From: a virus
Direction: 5' to 3' (one strand)
DNA: 20,308 bases
IMG/VR virus record: IMGVR_UViG_3300010938_000114
Location: 1-20,308 of that record
The notes beneath the pieces were generated by a model, which saw nothing but the letters and a program-made list of their open reading frames with translations, was not told the origin of the DNA and made no database searches. Shown here one piece after another: positions 6,871 through 12,060 of the stretch. The first letter of the stretch is position 1. Every line of letters begins with the position of its first letter. The position numbers and the translations under genes are program-made.

Positions 6871-7346
6871 TTGTCGCCTTTTCTAACGTCTTTTCTAACG
6901 TCTATGCCCGTAATTTCAAAAAATATATCAGCGTCAAAGTTTGGAAGATTAAGGAATTTCTGTTTATTCTCTTCAGTATCCTTCTCCCAACCCCGCTGCC
7001 ACATCTCTTTATAGTCATAAGTTTTTGAGTATCCACCAACCACCTGGCATTCCGGGTGTTTAGCTTTTTCTTCTTCAGTCATATCTTGTAAATCAATCCA
7101 GCTTGCTTGCTCGTAGTTAGACAAATTCGGATGATCGATCTCATCCCACCTTAGATTTGTCTCTTTATTAAAAAGCCGTACAGTCGGCTCATTTGTACAA
7201 AATATTCCTGAATTTCTGTTTCCAGAGTTCCCATACCCTGAGTTCCTGTTTCCTGAGTTCCAGTCTCCTGTGTTACAGTCTCCTGTGTTACAGCTTCCTG
7301 AGTTCCAGTCTCCTGAGTTCCTGTTTTTTGAATTATTACTTTCCAT
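6840..7346 (-). CDS. Pentapeptide-repeat (NSG-type) phage protein
   Basis: 168 residues from the ATG at 7346. The longer frame back to 7406 is rejected because TTAGGAG sits eight bases before 7346. Residues about 8-46 are tandem five-residue repeats of the form N(S/T)Gxx: NSGDW, NSGSC, NTGDC, NTGDW, NSGNR, NSGYG. They could form a short right-handed helix. The C-terminal 120 residues are a globular domain with FNKETNLRWDEIDHP, WIDLQDMTEEEKAKHP, YKEMWQRGWEK and FLNLPNFDADIFFEITGI. This architecture is known from phage early proteins of unknown function. The start overlaps the metalloprotease stop by 11 bases. A role as a DNA mimic, as in Qnr-type pentapeptide proteins, is only a thought; the repeat block here is short. 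Confidence 0.8.
   Translation of the reverse strand: MESNNSKNRNSGDWNSGSCNTGDCNTGDWNSGNRNSGYGNSGNRNSGIFCTNEPTVRLFNKETNLRWDEIDHPNLSNYEQASWIDLQDMTEEEKAKHPECQVVGGYSKTYDYKEMWQRGWEKDTEENKQKFLNLPNFDADIFFEITGIDVRKDVRKGDKLNLRLDKES
7206..7330 (-). repeat. 15-bp coding repeats of the pentapeptide block
   Basis: About eight imperfect 15-bp units (AACTCAGGA / AACACAGGA cores on the minus strand) encode the NSG/NTG pentapeptides. Two adjacent units reading CCTGTGTTACAGTCT on the plus strand are nearly identical, so the number of repeats probably varies among relatives. Confidence 0.85.
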
Positions 7347-8037
7347 TTTTACATCTCCTAATTTCGTTTTTACTTTTTTCCGAAAATCTCCACATCTCTG
7401 GAGCACTTTGACTTGAAAAACCTTTTACATTGAAAAGACTATTCATGATGAAATTATCTTCTGGTTCATCATGAGTTAAGCCGAGAATTAAATGCCCCCA
7501 CTCGTGAATCATAATTGCTACCGATTGAGGTATTCTGGTTTGGCCGTTAATTTGAGTTTTTAGAAAGTGCCCGTAGCCGATCCCCGCAATAATACCAAAA
7601 TTTCTAAATAGCTTAATGTCGCGATAGCATTGAACCTGAGCCGCCCCCATAAACCAATAAGTACCGTTGTGATACATCGGATTAGCTACTAGGTAATGTG
7701 CGACACCATCGCGCCTTGAGTAGCCGTTATTATTAATCCTATCGTATATTGCTCTAATGCATTGTGATGGTGTTGCACTCCAACTAGAGCATAAATGGAA
7801 ATATGCAAAATTGTTTTCAAAGGTATTGCAGTACCTAACTTTTTTTATTCGTAACTTTACGCCCGTTAGATTTCTAAAAATTCTCTTTGCTCGATCAACT
7901 TCTTGTGCCCTATCATCAAAAGAGCCAAATAGCGTGGTGTCTACGTCGCCATAAGGCATATACACTCTCATTCTAGGCGTTGCTAGCGCGCAATAAGTCA
8001 ACAAAAGTATTGTTAAAAGTTTTCCAATCACTGCCAT
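7336..8037 (-). CDS. Secreted zinc metalloprotease-like protein (HEWGH)
   Basis: 233 residues. Residues 1-19 form a signal peptide: short N-region with Lys6, hydrophobic LLTILLLTY, and a C-region CALA before TP. The zinc-binding helix is HEWGHLILGLTHDE with His178, Glu179 and His182. A third His is at 189, one residue later than in the metzincin pattern HExxHxxGxxH. IMNS (197-200) could be the Met-turn. Five Cys in the mature part (70, 83, 93, 137, 229) suggest disulfides and an extracytoplasmic location. The reaction would be peptide-bond hydrolysis of unknown substrates, perhaps on the host surface or in the medium. GAGGAC precedes the ATG, inside the preceding 37-codon ORF. Secreted proteases are unusual in a phage early operon. 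Confidence 0.8.
   Translation of the reverse strand: MAVIGKLLTILLLTYCALATPRMRVYMPYGDVDTTLFGSFDDRAQEVDRAKRIFRNLTGVKLRIKKVRYCNTFENNFAYFHLCSSWSATPSQCIRAIYDRINNNGYSRRDGVAHYLVANPMYHNGTYWFMGAAQVQCYRDIKLFRNFGIIAGIGYGHFLKTQINGQTRIPQSVAIMIHEWGHLILGLTHDEPEDNFIMNSLFNVKGFSSQSAPEMWRFSEKSKNEIRRCKNGK
7350..7365 (-). repeat. Copy 1 of the 16-bp duplicated gene-end/ribosome-site segment
   Basis: The minus strand reads GAAATTAGGAGATGTA, identical to 6798-6813. Here it encodes the EIRRC of the metalloprotease C-terminus and at the same time supplies TTAGGAG for the pentapeptide-repeat gene starting at 7346. Confidence 0.8.
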
Positions 8038-8141
8038 AAGTCCTCATAGTTATTGTTTGTAAAATCTCGACAAAACCAATAAAAAGCTTTTTTCCCTGCT
8101 ACGATTTTTGCTAACCAAATAAACGGAAATGCCAAACTCAT
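8028..8141 (-). CDS. Small hydrophobic/aromatic protein, 37 residues
   Basis: The ATG at 8141 overlaps the nuclease stop as ATGA, and the frame runs to a TGA at 8028-8030, ten bases inside the metalloprotease gene. It therefore exactly bridges what would otherwise be a 100-base gap. The product starts MSLAFPFIWLAKIVAGKKAF and continues YWFCRDFTNNNYEDLWQ. The N-terminal 16 residues are hydrophobic and could associate with a membrane. Coupled starts at both ends argue for a real gene. Its role is unknown; a link to export of the following protease is conceivable but unsupported. Confidence 0.5.
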   Translation of the reverse strand: MSLAFPFIWLAKIVAGKKAFYWFCRDFTNNNYEDLWQ

Positions 8142-8593
8142 TCTAATCCTGGTGACAACCATACAAATTTTTCCATTGGAATTTCACAAACAATTTCTCT
8201 GTCGTACTCCCATCCTGTTTTTTCTCTCTGATCTAGCACTCTGGTTTTAAAACTTTCTCCTTTCTCAATTTTTGCATATCGACACTCAAAAGGATTGCAA
8301 ACTAAAAACACAATCGGTAGCCCATAATATAATTTAACTGGACTAGCAAACATCGAAGTAAAAACGCTATGCGCTTTTAGCTTTTGCTCGCTAAAGAAAA
8401 CAGTAGGATATTTAAATTCGTCTTTTCTACACTTTATTTCTAAAAATCCCAACATGTCTTCGTTTTGGGTTATAACGTAGTCAAAAGGCCAATTGAAAGG
8501 CGATTTTAGCAAAGTTAGTTTTTTGAATTTTTCTAAAAATCGCTTTGCTGCTTTTATTTCGTTTTGAACATCTTCTTTACATGTTGTCGGCAT
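8138..8593 (-). CDS. PD-(D/E)XK-like nuclease
   Basis: 151 residues if started at the ATG at 8593, two bases after the previous stop. An ATG at 8617 gives eight more residues, and the open frame back to 8698 lies inside the upstream gene. Neither start has a clear ribosome site, so coupling or reinitiation is likely. The pattern is a helix with Glu12 (QNEIKAAKRFLEKF), then WPFDYVIT with Asp38, then MLGFLEIKCR with Glu52 and Lys54, then a later strand IVFLVCNP. That is the E-D-ExK series of the restriction-endonuclease-like fold. In this operon, next to annealing and OB-fold proteins, a recombination exonuclease or resolvase is plausible. Fold inference is from the motif only. Confidence 0.6.
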   Translation of the reverse strand: MPTTCKEDVQNEIKAAKRFLEKFKKLTLLKSPFNWPFDYVITQNEDMLGFLEIKCRKDEFKYPTVFFSEQKLKAHSVFTSMFASPVKLYYGLPIVFLVCNPFECRYAKIEKGESFKTRVLDQREKTGWEYDREIVCEIPMEKFVWLSPGLE

Positions 8594-8594
8594 C

Positions 8595-9053
8595 TCATGC
8601 TTGTTTGTTTGCTTCATCTCGCAAGCGATCAAGCGCGCTTTCGTATTGCTTTGTAAATTGATGACCTTGCATGACTTTTCCATCAGAGATTTTAACATTT
8701 ACAGTCTCCTTTAAAACTTGAGTTACATACGAAGCACCTAAAATGTCCATTAACATTTCAATTTCTGTTAGCTCTCTTTGAATTTCAGGTGGTTTTGCAT
8801 CTTTTCTTTGCACACCAAGTTGTTTTTCAACATACCATGCGCCATCTTCGGCCTTGCCACCCCATCTGACAATACCCTTCCAGAAGTCGCCTTCAATTTT
8901 GCCGACTGGAAAAATCTCAGGATCAAAACAGATGCAAGTATAAAGCTCGTTTTTACTCTCTAAATCCCACTTACAGTAATTCTGACCCCGTGCGCTCGTA
9001 AACACCACGGGGTTAGAAATTAATTTTCCTTCAACAATCTTTCTGCGTGCCAT
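8595..9053 (-). CDS. OB-fold-like protein, possible phage ssDNA-binding protein
   Basis: 152 residues. The N-terminal part reads as short beta strands with an SSB-like opening: KIVEGKLISNPVVFTSARG, then YCKWDLESK, then LYTCICFDP, then FWKGIVRWGGKAEDGAWYVEK. This resembles an OB fold in which the first strand is V-x-G-x-L followed by a P-V/E turn. The C-terminal half is helical and charged. It lacks the usual SSB acidic tip; that tip is instead on the preceding gene's product. The start overlaps the recombinase stop (TAATG), so the two are made together. A single-strand binding or recombination-mediator role is inferred. Confidence 0.5.
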   Translation of the reverse strand: MARRKIVEGKLISNPVVFTSARGQNYCKWDLESKNELYTCICFDPEIFPVGKIEGDFWKGIVRWGGKAEDGAWYVEKQLGVQRKDAKPPEIQRELTEIEMLMDILGASYVTQVLKETVNVKISDGKVMQGHQFTKQYESALDRLRDEANKQA

Positions 9054-9832
9054 TAAAATGGAACCTCATCTGATTCAAATTCAACAAATTCAGGAGTTGG
9101 TGGCAATTCCTCGTCTTTAACTATTTTTTTGCCGTCTTGAAACGTAAACGGGACAGCTGAAGGGACAACAACGTTACCTCGCCAGACTTTGCTTTGAGAG
9201 TCCCAGCGATAGCCTGCGGCTTTTAAATCGTCTTTGATTTTTTGCCCTGTTTTCCAATCACACCGAATTTCGTATTCACCAGTGAGATCTTGAGCGGTTT
9301 TTGGCGCAAATTGTGTGTTTTTTTGCGGCACATGGATAGTTTTTGATTCTCCTCGCAGCTCTTCGGGCAGATCTTCGACATCTTGTGTAAATAAATCGCC
9401 ACAAGCACCGGTTGAGATAGCAGTGTCAACAAAGGCACGCTTTTTAGCAATTTTAAAAACAGTGTTATAAACATCTGCCGGATGCCTCGCGTTGCGGTAT
9501 TTTGTTTCAAGTGTTGAGCATGATCCTACTCCCTGTCCTATTATCTTTCCTGTTTCTCTGTGAAACCATTCACAGAGAAACTCATATTCTTTGTGATCGC
9601 CATCAAGCCGCCTTTCAGTCCACTGATACCTTGCCCCTGCATTGCAAAGTAGAGCGATTTTTTCTGCTCCAGCTTTTAAAAGAGTAGGTTTTTTTGTGCC
9701 TGGTATGACTCCGTAGTCCTCGTGCTCTTTCATGTGCATTTTGACAAGCTTTGAGATGACATGAACGTGACTTCCGACCAGCTCAAGTCTTGAATCATCA
9801 ATTTCGAATTTTGTTGGTAACGTATTATCCAT
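9053..9832 (-). CDS. Phage single-strand annealing/recombination-type protein with SSB-like C-terminal tip
   Basis: 259 residues from the ATG at 9832, which has AGGGAG before it. The frame opens further upstream, but those 18 codons lie across the promoter. Conserved-looking blocks are MHMKEHEDYGVIPGTKKPTL, LLKAGAEKIALLCN, EYEFLCEWFHRETGKIIGQG, VGSCSTLETKYR, and NTVFKIAKKRAFVDTAISTG. These are typical of a widespread phage protein family that sits in recombination operons and is usually left unnamed or likened to Rad52/Erf-type annealing proteins. I recall this and could not verify it. A second module, about 185-215, has the form KxAGYRWDSQSKVWRG. The protein ends SDEVPF, close to the SSB tip consensus DDIPF. 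It is first in the leftward operon. Confidence 0.6.
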   Translation of the reverse strand: MDNTLPTKFEIDDSRLELVGSHVHVISKLVKMHMKEHEDYGVIPGTKKPTLLKAGAEKIALLCNAGARYQWTERRLDGDHKEYEFLCEWFHRETGKIIGQGVGSCSTLETKYRNARHPADVYNTVFKIAKKRAFVDTAISTGACGDLFTQDVEDLPEELRGESKTIHVPQKNTQFAPKTAQDLTGEYEIRCDWKTGQKIKDDLKAAGYRWDSQSKVWRGNVVVPSAVPFTFQDGKKIVKDEELPPTPEFVEFESDEVPF

Positions 9833-9884
9833 TTGATTTCTCCCTAAAAAAAAGTTACATTTAGGTAATATAATAGTTATACAC
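9833..9884. promoter_or_regulatory. Divergent promoter/operator between recombination operon (-) and HTH regulators (+)
   Basis: On the plus strand TATAAT lies at 9869-9874, only ten bases before the ATG at 9885, with no ribosome site between. On the minus strand TTGACT (formed by the first codons of the plus gene, 9886-9891) is followed 15-17 bases later by TATATT/TATTAC, giving a promoter for the recombination operon. Bases 9863-9882 match the inverted-repeat operator at 11605-11624 (minus strand) in 16 of 20 positions, sharing TATAATAGTTATAC almost fully. A poly-A/T run (9846-9853) separates this from the minus-strand ribosome site. Confidence 0.55.
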
Positions 9885-10088
9885 ATGAGTCAAGATAATT
9901 TTTTAGATTTTTTACTAGAATATTCACCAGAGATTGAGCAAGAATTTACTAGACAAGAGAGATACTTTCTGCGACAAAGAAAAAATCTGCCCAGATGGGA
10001 AACGATGAAGCGAATCGCACAAGCAACGAATCTTACAAAGAAGGAACTTTCAATCTTGTGTGCAAAATGGATCTTGAAGAAATTGTAA
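9885..10088 (+). CDS. Small HTH-like regulator, probably leaderless
   Basis: 67 residues. The second half, PRWETMKRIAQATNLTKKELS, looks like helices 3-5 of an XRE/Cro-type helix-turn-helix (weTmkrIAxAtnLtkkEL). The N-terminal part is acidic (FLDFLLEYSPEIEQEF) with a basic linker (RQERYFLRQRKN). It is short compared with full XRE domains, so DNA binding might need dimerisation or a partner. There is no Shine-Dalgarno, and the TATAAT box is only ten bases upstream of ATG, so the message probably begins at or near the start codon, as with lambda cI. It overlaps the next gene by 22 bases. It likely controls the operator at its own promoter and the related one near 11605. Confidence 0.5.
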   Translation: MSQDNFLDFLLEYSPEIEQEFTRQERYFLRQRKNLPRWETMKRIAQATNLTKKELSILCAKWILKKL

Positions 10089-10435
10089 ACGTACTTCCTG
10101 AGCACGATCTATATGCAAACGTAATTTTACAAGCGTTTATCGATGCCAAAAATTATAGGCTTAGAGTAGAACGTAATTTTAGAAATTTTCAGCGAGATGC
10201 AGAAGACTGGCTTCGTGGATTTTTAAAAACAAGCGGATTAACATTTGAGCAGTGCTGTGCCGCAATCAACGTTTGCAGCACAACACTTAGAAAAAAGATT
10301 ATTTTTTACCTCGATAATCTTCCAGTTTTCCCACCTGTGCTCTCGGATTGCCAAAAACGTCGTAGGAAATATATTCTGGAAAGTGCACGCGCAATTCGGC
10401 GTCGGCATAGAAATTCACGCGCACAAAACCGATAA
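10067..10435 (+). CDS. Probable HTH transcriptional regulator
   Basis: 122 residues from the ATG at 10067. An earlier in-frame ATG at 9995 would read through the HTH-coding part of the previous gene and give an unlikely N-terminus. The core RDAEDWLRGFLKTSGLTFEQ, then CCAAINVCSTTLRKKIIFYL, resembles a family of small bacterial and phage proteins in which an acidic W motif precedes a helix-turn-helix of the form (F/L)SFExxCxxLgxxxxyLRrxl. The C-terminus is strongly basic (KRRRKY, RAIRRRHRNSR). No strong ribosome site is present, and translation is probably coupled to the overlapping upstream gene. Its last 137 bases overlap an opposite-strand membrane-protein gene. Confidence 0.55.
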   Translation: MDLEEIVNVLPEHDLYANVILQAFIDAKNYRLRVERNFRNFQRDAEDWLRGFLKTSGLTFEQCCAAINVCSTTLRKKIIFYLDNLPVFPPVLSDCQKRRRKYILESARAIRRRHRNSRAQNR

Positions 10436-10544
10436 TTAAAATTATCCCAAGCCAGAAAATAGTTTCTTTAGCCCATTTTAAGCGATTTAAAAAAAACGCT
10501 TGTATAATATTTACTTTTTTTATATCCTGATCTTGATTATTCAT
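10299..10544 (-). CDS. Small single-span membrane protein
   Basis: 81 residues with AGGGAAG six bases before the ATG. A charged/polar N-terminus (MNNQDQDIKK) leads to one strong transmembrane segment, about 27-44 (ETIFWLGIILIIGFVRV), followed by a 35-residue polar domain with YISYDVFGNPRAQVGK. It lies after a lipoprotein gene in the same direction; together they might form a pair acting at the envelope, for example in superinfection exclusion. That is inference. Its 3' 137 bases overlap the HTH gene on the other strand, and the entire gene lies under the rightward transcript that ends at 10608. Confidence 0.55.
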   Translation of the reverse strand: MNNQDQDIKKVNIIQAFFLNRLKWAKETIFWLGIILIIGFVRVNFYADAELRVHFPEYISYDVFGNPRAQVGKLEDYRGKK

Positions 10545-10572
10545 AAGTACTTCCCTAATTTATGATGTCCCA

Positions 10573-10608
10573 GGGAGTAGGCAAGTCGATAGCCTACTCC
10601 CATTTTTT
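10573..10608 (+). terminator. Rho-independent terminator of the rightward regulator operon
   Basis: A perfect ten-base stem GGGAGTAGGC (10573-10582) and GCCTACTCCC (10592-10601) encloses a nine-base loop, followed by A and six T. The T run is on the plus strand, so it stops rightward transcription from the 9885 promoter. The minus strand has no T run after the stem, so leftward transcription should pass. It touches the stop codon of the lipoprotein gene. Confidence 0.9.
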
Positions 10609-10834
10609 ATTCTTTATTAAAACGAGGTGGTAACGGCCTTACTCCTCGTTTGTTTTCAACGTTATCAATCTGGTTAAATCCTACCGAGTAGTCTAGTCCC
10701 TCGCTAAATTTAACCTCAAGCCCCCAGGCGTCGATTTCTCGAACGCCTAGCATTCCGCACCCCGACAGAATTGAGGCAGTAGCCACGATCCCAATAGCTG
10801 CTAAAATATTACAATGCCTTATTTTATTATCCAT
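10607..10834 (-). CDS. Small lipoprotein
   Basis: 75 residues with an excellent ribosome site (TAGGAGG, six bases before ATG). The lipoprotein signal runs from MDNKIRHCNI through a hydrophobic ILAAIGIVATASI to the lipobox LSGC with Cys26 as the lipidation site. The mature chain of 50 residues is polar (EIDAWGLEVKFSEGLDYSVG) and ends Pro/Arg-rich. Small lipoproteins in phage early or lysogenic regions often block superinfection (T5 Llp type) or pair with spanins. Here the position next to regulators favours exclusion, but nothing in the sequence proves it. The downstream membrane protein is co-directional. Confidence 0.75.
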   Translation of the reverse strand: MDNKIRHCNILAAIGIVATASILSGCGMLGVREIDAWGLEVKFSEGLDYSVGFNQIDNVENKRGVRPLPPRFNKE

Positions 10835-10897
10835 AATTATCCTCCTAAAAAACGAACGTTCAATCTATCGAACAAATATCAAACAAACTTTAGTGCA

Positions 10898-10937
10898 ATA
10901 GGTATAGAAAAAGTTTTTTTATTTTTTCTGTACCTAT
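10898..10937. terminator. Long A/T-rich hairpin at the 3' end of the 161-residue gene
   Basis: Arms ATAGGTATAGAAAAA (10898-10912) and TTTTTCTGTACCTAT (10923-10937) pair over 15 bases with one G-U wobble on the plus strand, with a ten-base T-rich loop. On the minus strand there is one A-C mismatch. The stem contains the stop codon of the leftward 161-residue gene (10934-10936), a terminator-like position. No clean T run follows on the minus strand, so it may only attenuate or protect a 3' end. Confidence 0.45.
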
Positions 10938-11419
10938 ATTTCCCTGTTTATAAACGGTTGTGTTGCCCACAGTATTAATGCAATTCGTCCCGCGTGAGCA
11001 TTACGCCCTAAAATTTTGTAGCAAGCTAGTCTAAGTCCCCATCCTCGTAAAAAATCGTTTTCACTGTCGATACACGGGCTCCCTGGTCGTCGTAACCAGT
11101 CTAAGACCCTATCACAATCAAATCTCTCAAACTCTGAAATTTCGGGATCACTAGAGAACCAAAAATCAGAGATCTCAGAATATTCGATCTCAGAGCGAGC
11201 AGTCTCTGATTGAGCGATCTCAGATTGAAAGCGAGAAGCCTCTAAAACGGGCTTATACGCGACCGTTTTCCCCGATTCGACCACCAAACCGCTTGAGTCC
11301 AAGATCGTGTAACCTGAGCCAACGTGCGACCTTATGAAGCTTTTAGCATCGCTAATACTGTTAGTTTCATACTGCTTTTCATTACCGTTTTTAAAACGTA
11401 GTTTTACTTTGAATTTCAT
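10934..11419 (-). CDS. Hypothetical early protein with SE-pentapeptide repeats
   Basis: 161 residues with a small N-terminal beta/alpha domain (KFKVKLRFKNGNEKQYETN, then SISDAKSFIRSHVG). The middle contains four five-residue repeats starting with Ser-Glu at 66, 71, 76 and 81 (SEIAQ, SETAR, SEIEY, SEISD) and then more acidic sequence. The C-terminal domain reads FDCDRVLDWLRRPGSP, FLRGWGLRLACYKILGRNAH and ends hydrophobic. Not recognised. The ATG overlaps the stop of the 48-residue gene (ATGA), and GGAG lies just upstream. The repeat codons share 21 of 23 bases with the portal gene at 15991-16013. Confidence 0.7.
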   Translation of the reverse strand: MKFKVKLRFKNGNEKQYETNSISDAKSFIRSHVGSGYTILDSSGLVVESGKTVAYKPVLEASRFQSEIAQSETARSEIEYSEISDFWFSSDPEISEFERFDCDRVLDWLRRPGSPCIDSENDFLRGWGLRLACYKILGRNAHAGRIALILWATQPFINREI

Positions 11420-11562
11420 ATTTTCTCCTTATCTTTTGGCCAATAAATGTGACTATTTGGCGATCTATCTAATTGAATTGCTCGTAGTGCAAAGTTAATT
11501 GCTAATTCTAGTTCGTGACCAGAGAATACACTGTTGTGTTCGTTTAGTTTTGTTGTCCTCAT
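11416..11562 (-). CDS. 48-residue early protein
   Basis: The ATG at 11562 has a good ribosome site (TTAGGGAG, about 11 bases upstream). The stop overlaps the next gene's ATG as ATGA. The product starts MRTTKLNEHNSVFSGHELEL and continues as AINFALRAIQLDRSPN then SHIYWPKDKEKI. The central part is an amphipathic helix. The start lies about 55 bases downstream of a clear promoter and operator, making this the first gene of the leftward accessory operon. It is too short for most gene callers. Function unknown; a small regulator or host-takeover peptide would fit the position. Confidence 0.65.
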   Translation of the reverse strand: MRTTKLNEHNSVFSGHELELAINFALRAIQLDRSPNSHIYWPKDKEKI

Positions 11563-11591
11563 AGTTTTTATACTCCCTAATTTTTAAAATT

Positions 11592-11643
11592 GCTCACTAT
11601 TGAGCGTATAACTATTATTATACGTTTTAGATCTAACAATCAA
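11592..11643 (-). promoter_or_regulatory. Leftward early promoter with two operator dyads
   Basis: On the minus strand TTGATT (11638-11643) and TATAAT (11617-11622) are separated by 15 bases. The -10 box lies inside a 20-bp inverted repeat with seven-base arms, CGTATAA and TTATACG (11605-11624). Immediately downstream is a second dyad, GCTCA and TGAGC (11592-11605). The first dyad resembles the one at 9863-9882. A repressor bound here would occlude the promoter of the 48-residue gene. Confidence 0.6.
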
Positions 11644-11657
11644 GAAAAAAGATTCAA

Positions 11658-11677
11658 ATTAGAATGATCATTCTAAT
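11658..11677. promoter_or_regulatory. Perfect 20-bp palindrome
   Basis: The sequence ATTAGAATGATCATTCTAAT is identical to its reverse complement over all 20 bases. It lies 14 bases upstream of the -35 box of the leftward promoter. With no loop and this length it is a better candidate for a protein-binding site (dimeric activator or repressor) than for an RNA hairpin. Confidence 0.75.
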
Positions 11678-11882
11678 CTTATTGACTAACTCCACTTCTT
11701 GATATCCCCCCAAACCCCTATCGTGTATTGACGTAAGTCGATGTTCGTGTAACCTCCTCATATTATTAGATATCTAAAAAATCTCTTATAATTTCAATAA
11801 CATCGACTACCTAAAATACTTATACAAATTGACATGAAATATCCCTGTAACTTACTAAAATCTTTACATAATCATTTTTCTC

Positions 11883-11913
11883 TTGACAGCCTTCCGTCAT
11901 CCCCCCTTATAAT
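11883..11913 (+). promoter_or_regulatory. Candidate late promoter
   Basis: TTGACA (11883-11888) and TATAAT (11908-11913) are both perfect sigma-70 boxes, separated by 19 bases, which is longer than optimal. C6 boxes (ATCCCCCC) at 11899-11906 and 11912-11919 flank and overlap the -10. The unusual spacer suggests that a regulator is needed. Transcription would run through a leader of nearly 390 bases to the small terminase gene. Confidence 0.45.
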
Positions 11914-11931
11914 CCCCCCTATATCAGTTGA

Positions 11932-11953
11932 AAAACAAAACAAGTTTTGTTTT
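11932..11953. repeat. A/T-rich inverted repeat in the late leader
   Basis: AAAACAAAAC (11932-11941) and GTTTTGTTTT (11944-11953) are exact complements with AA between. It lies about 12 bases after the expected start of the late transcript, so it would form a 5'-end hairpin that could stabilise the message. Confidence 0.7.
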
Positions 11954-11972
11954 CCCTATTTTCTCTTCTTTC

Positions 11973-11987
11973 GTTTCCTTCGGAAAC
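11973..11987. repeat. Small hairpin GTTTCC-TTC-GGAAAC
   Basis: Six-base arms around a three-base loop in the same leader. It is too weak to stop transcription and has no T run after it. It is one of several stem-loops in the region. Confidence 0.5.
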
Positions 11988-12060
11988 TTCAATTCGAGAA
12001 AAAAAACTAATTCTTAGCTTTAGAGACAGAGACAACATCAACTTAACTCTAAACAACTAA

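Noticed and set aside
6840-6900. -1 ribosomal frameshift joining the pentapeptide protein to the coiled-coil frame
   Set aside because: No canonical X XXY YYZ slippery heptamer in the correct frame; ATTAAAC is only a partial match.
7193-7411. Rightward Ser/Leu/Cys-rich frame
   Set aside because: Reverse reading of the NSG pentapeptide repeats; no start signal.
8594-8698. Earlier start of the nuclease gene at 8698
   Set aside because: It would lie over 100 bases inside the OB-fold-like gene without a ribosome site; a start at 8593 or 8617 fits the operon geometry.
9995-10066. 24-residue N-terminal extension of the second HTH gene
   Set aside because: It reads through the coding end of the first HTH gene with no ribosome site and an Asn/Ser-rich composition unlike the rest.
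10245-10439. Rightward 64-codon frame inside the HTH gene
   Set aside because: No ribosome site and no protein-like pattern; the HTH frame is better supported.
11654-11761. 36-codon leftward frame (MRRLHEHRLTSIHDRG...)
   Set aside because: No ribosome site before its ATG, an odd composition, and it ends inside the perfect palindrome; the AGGAGG seen here lies inside the frame, not upstream of it.
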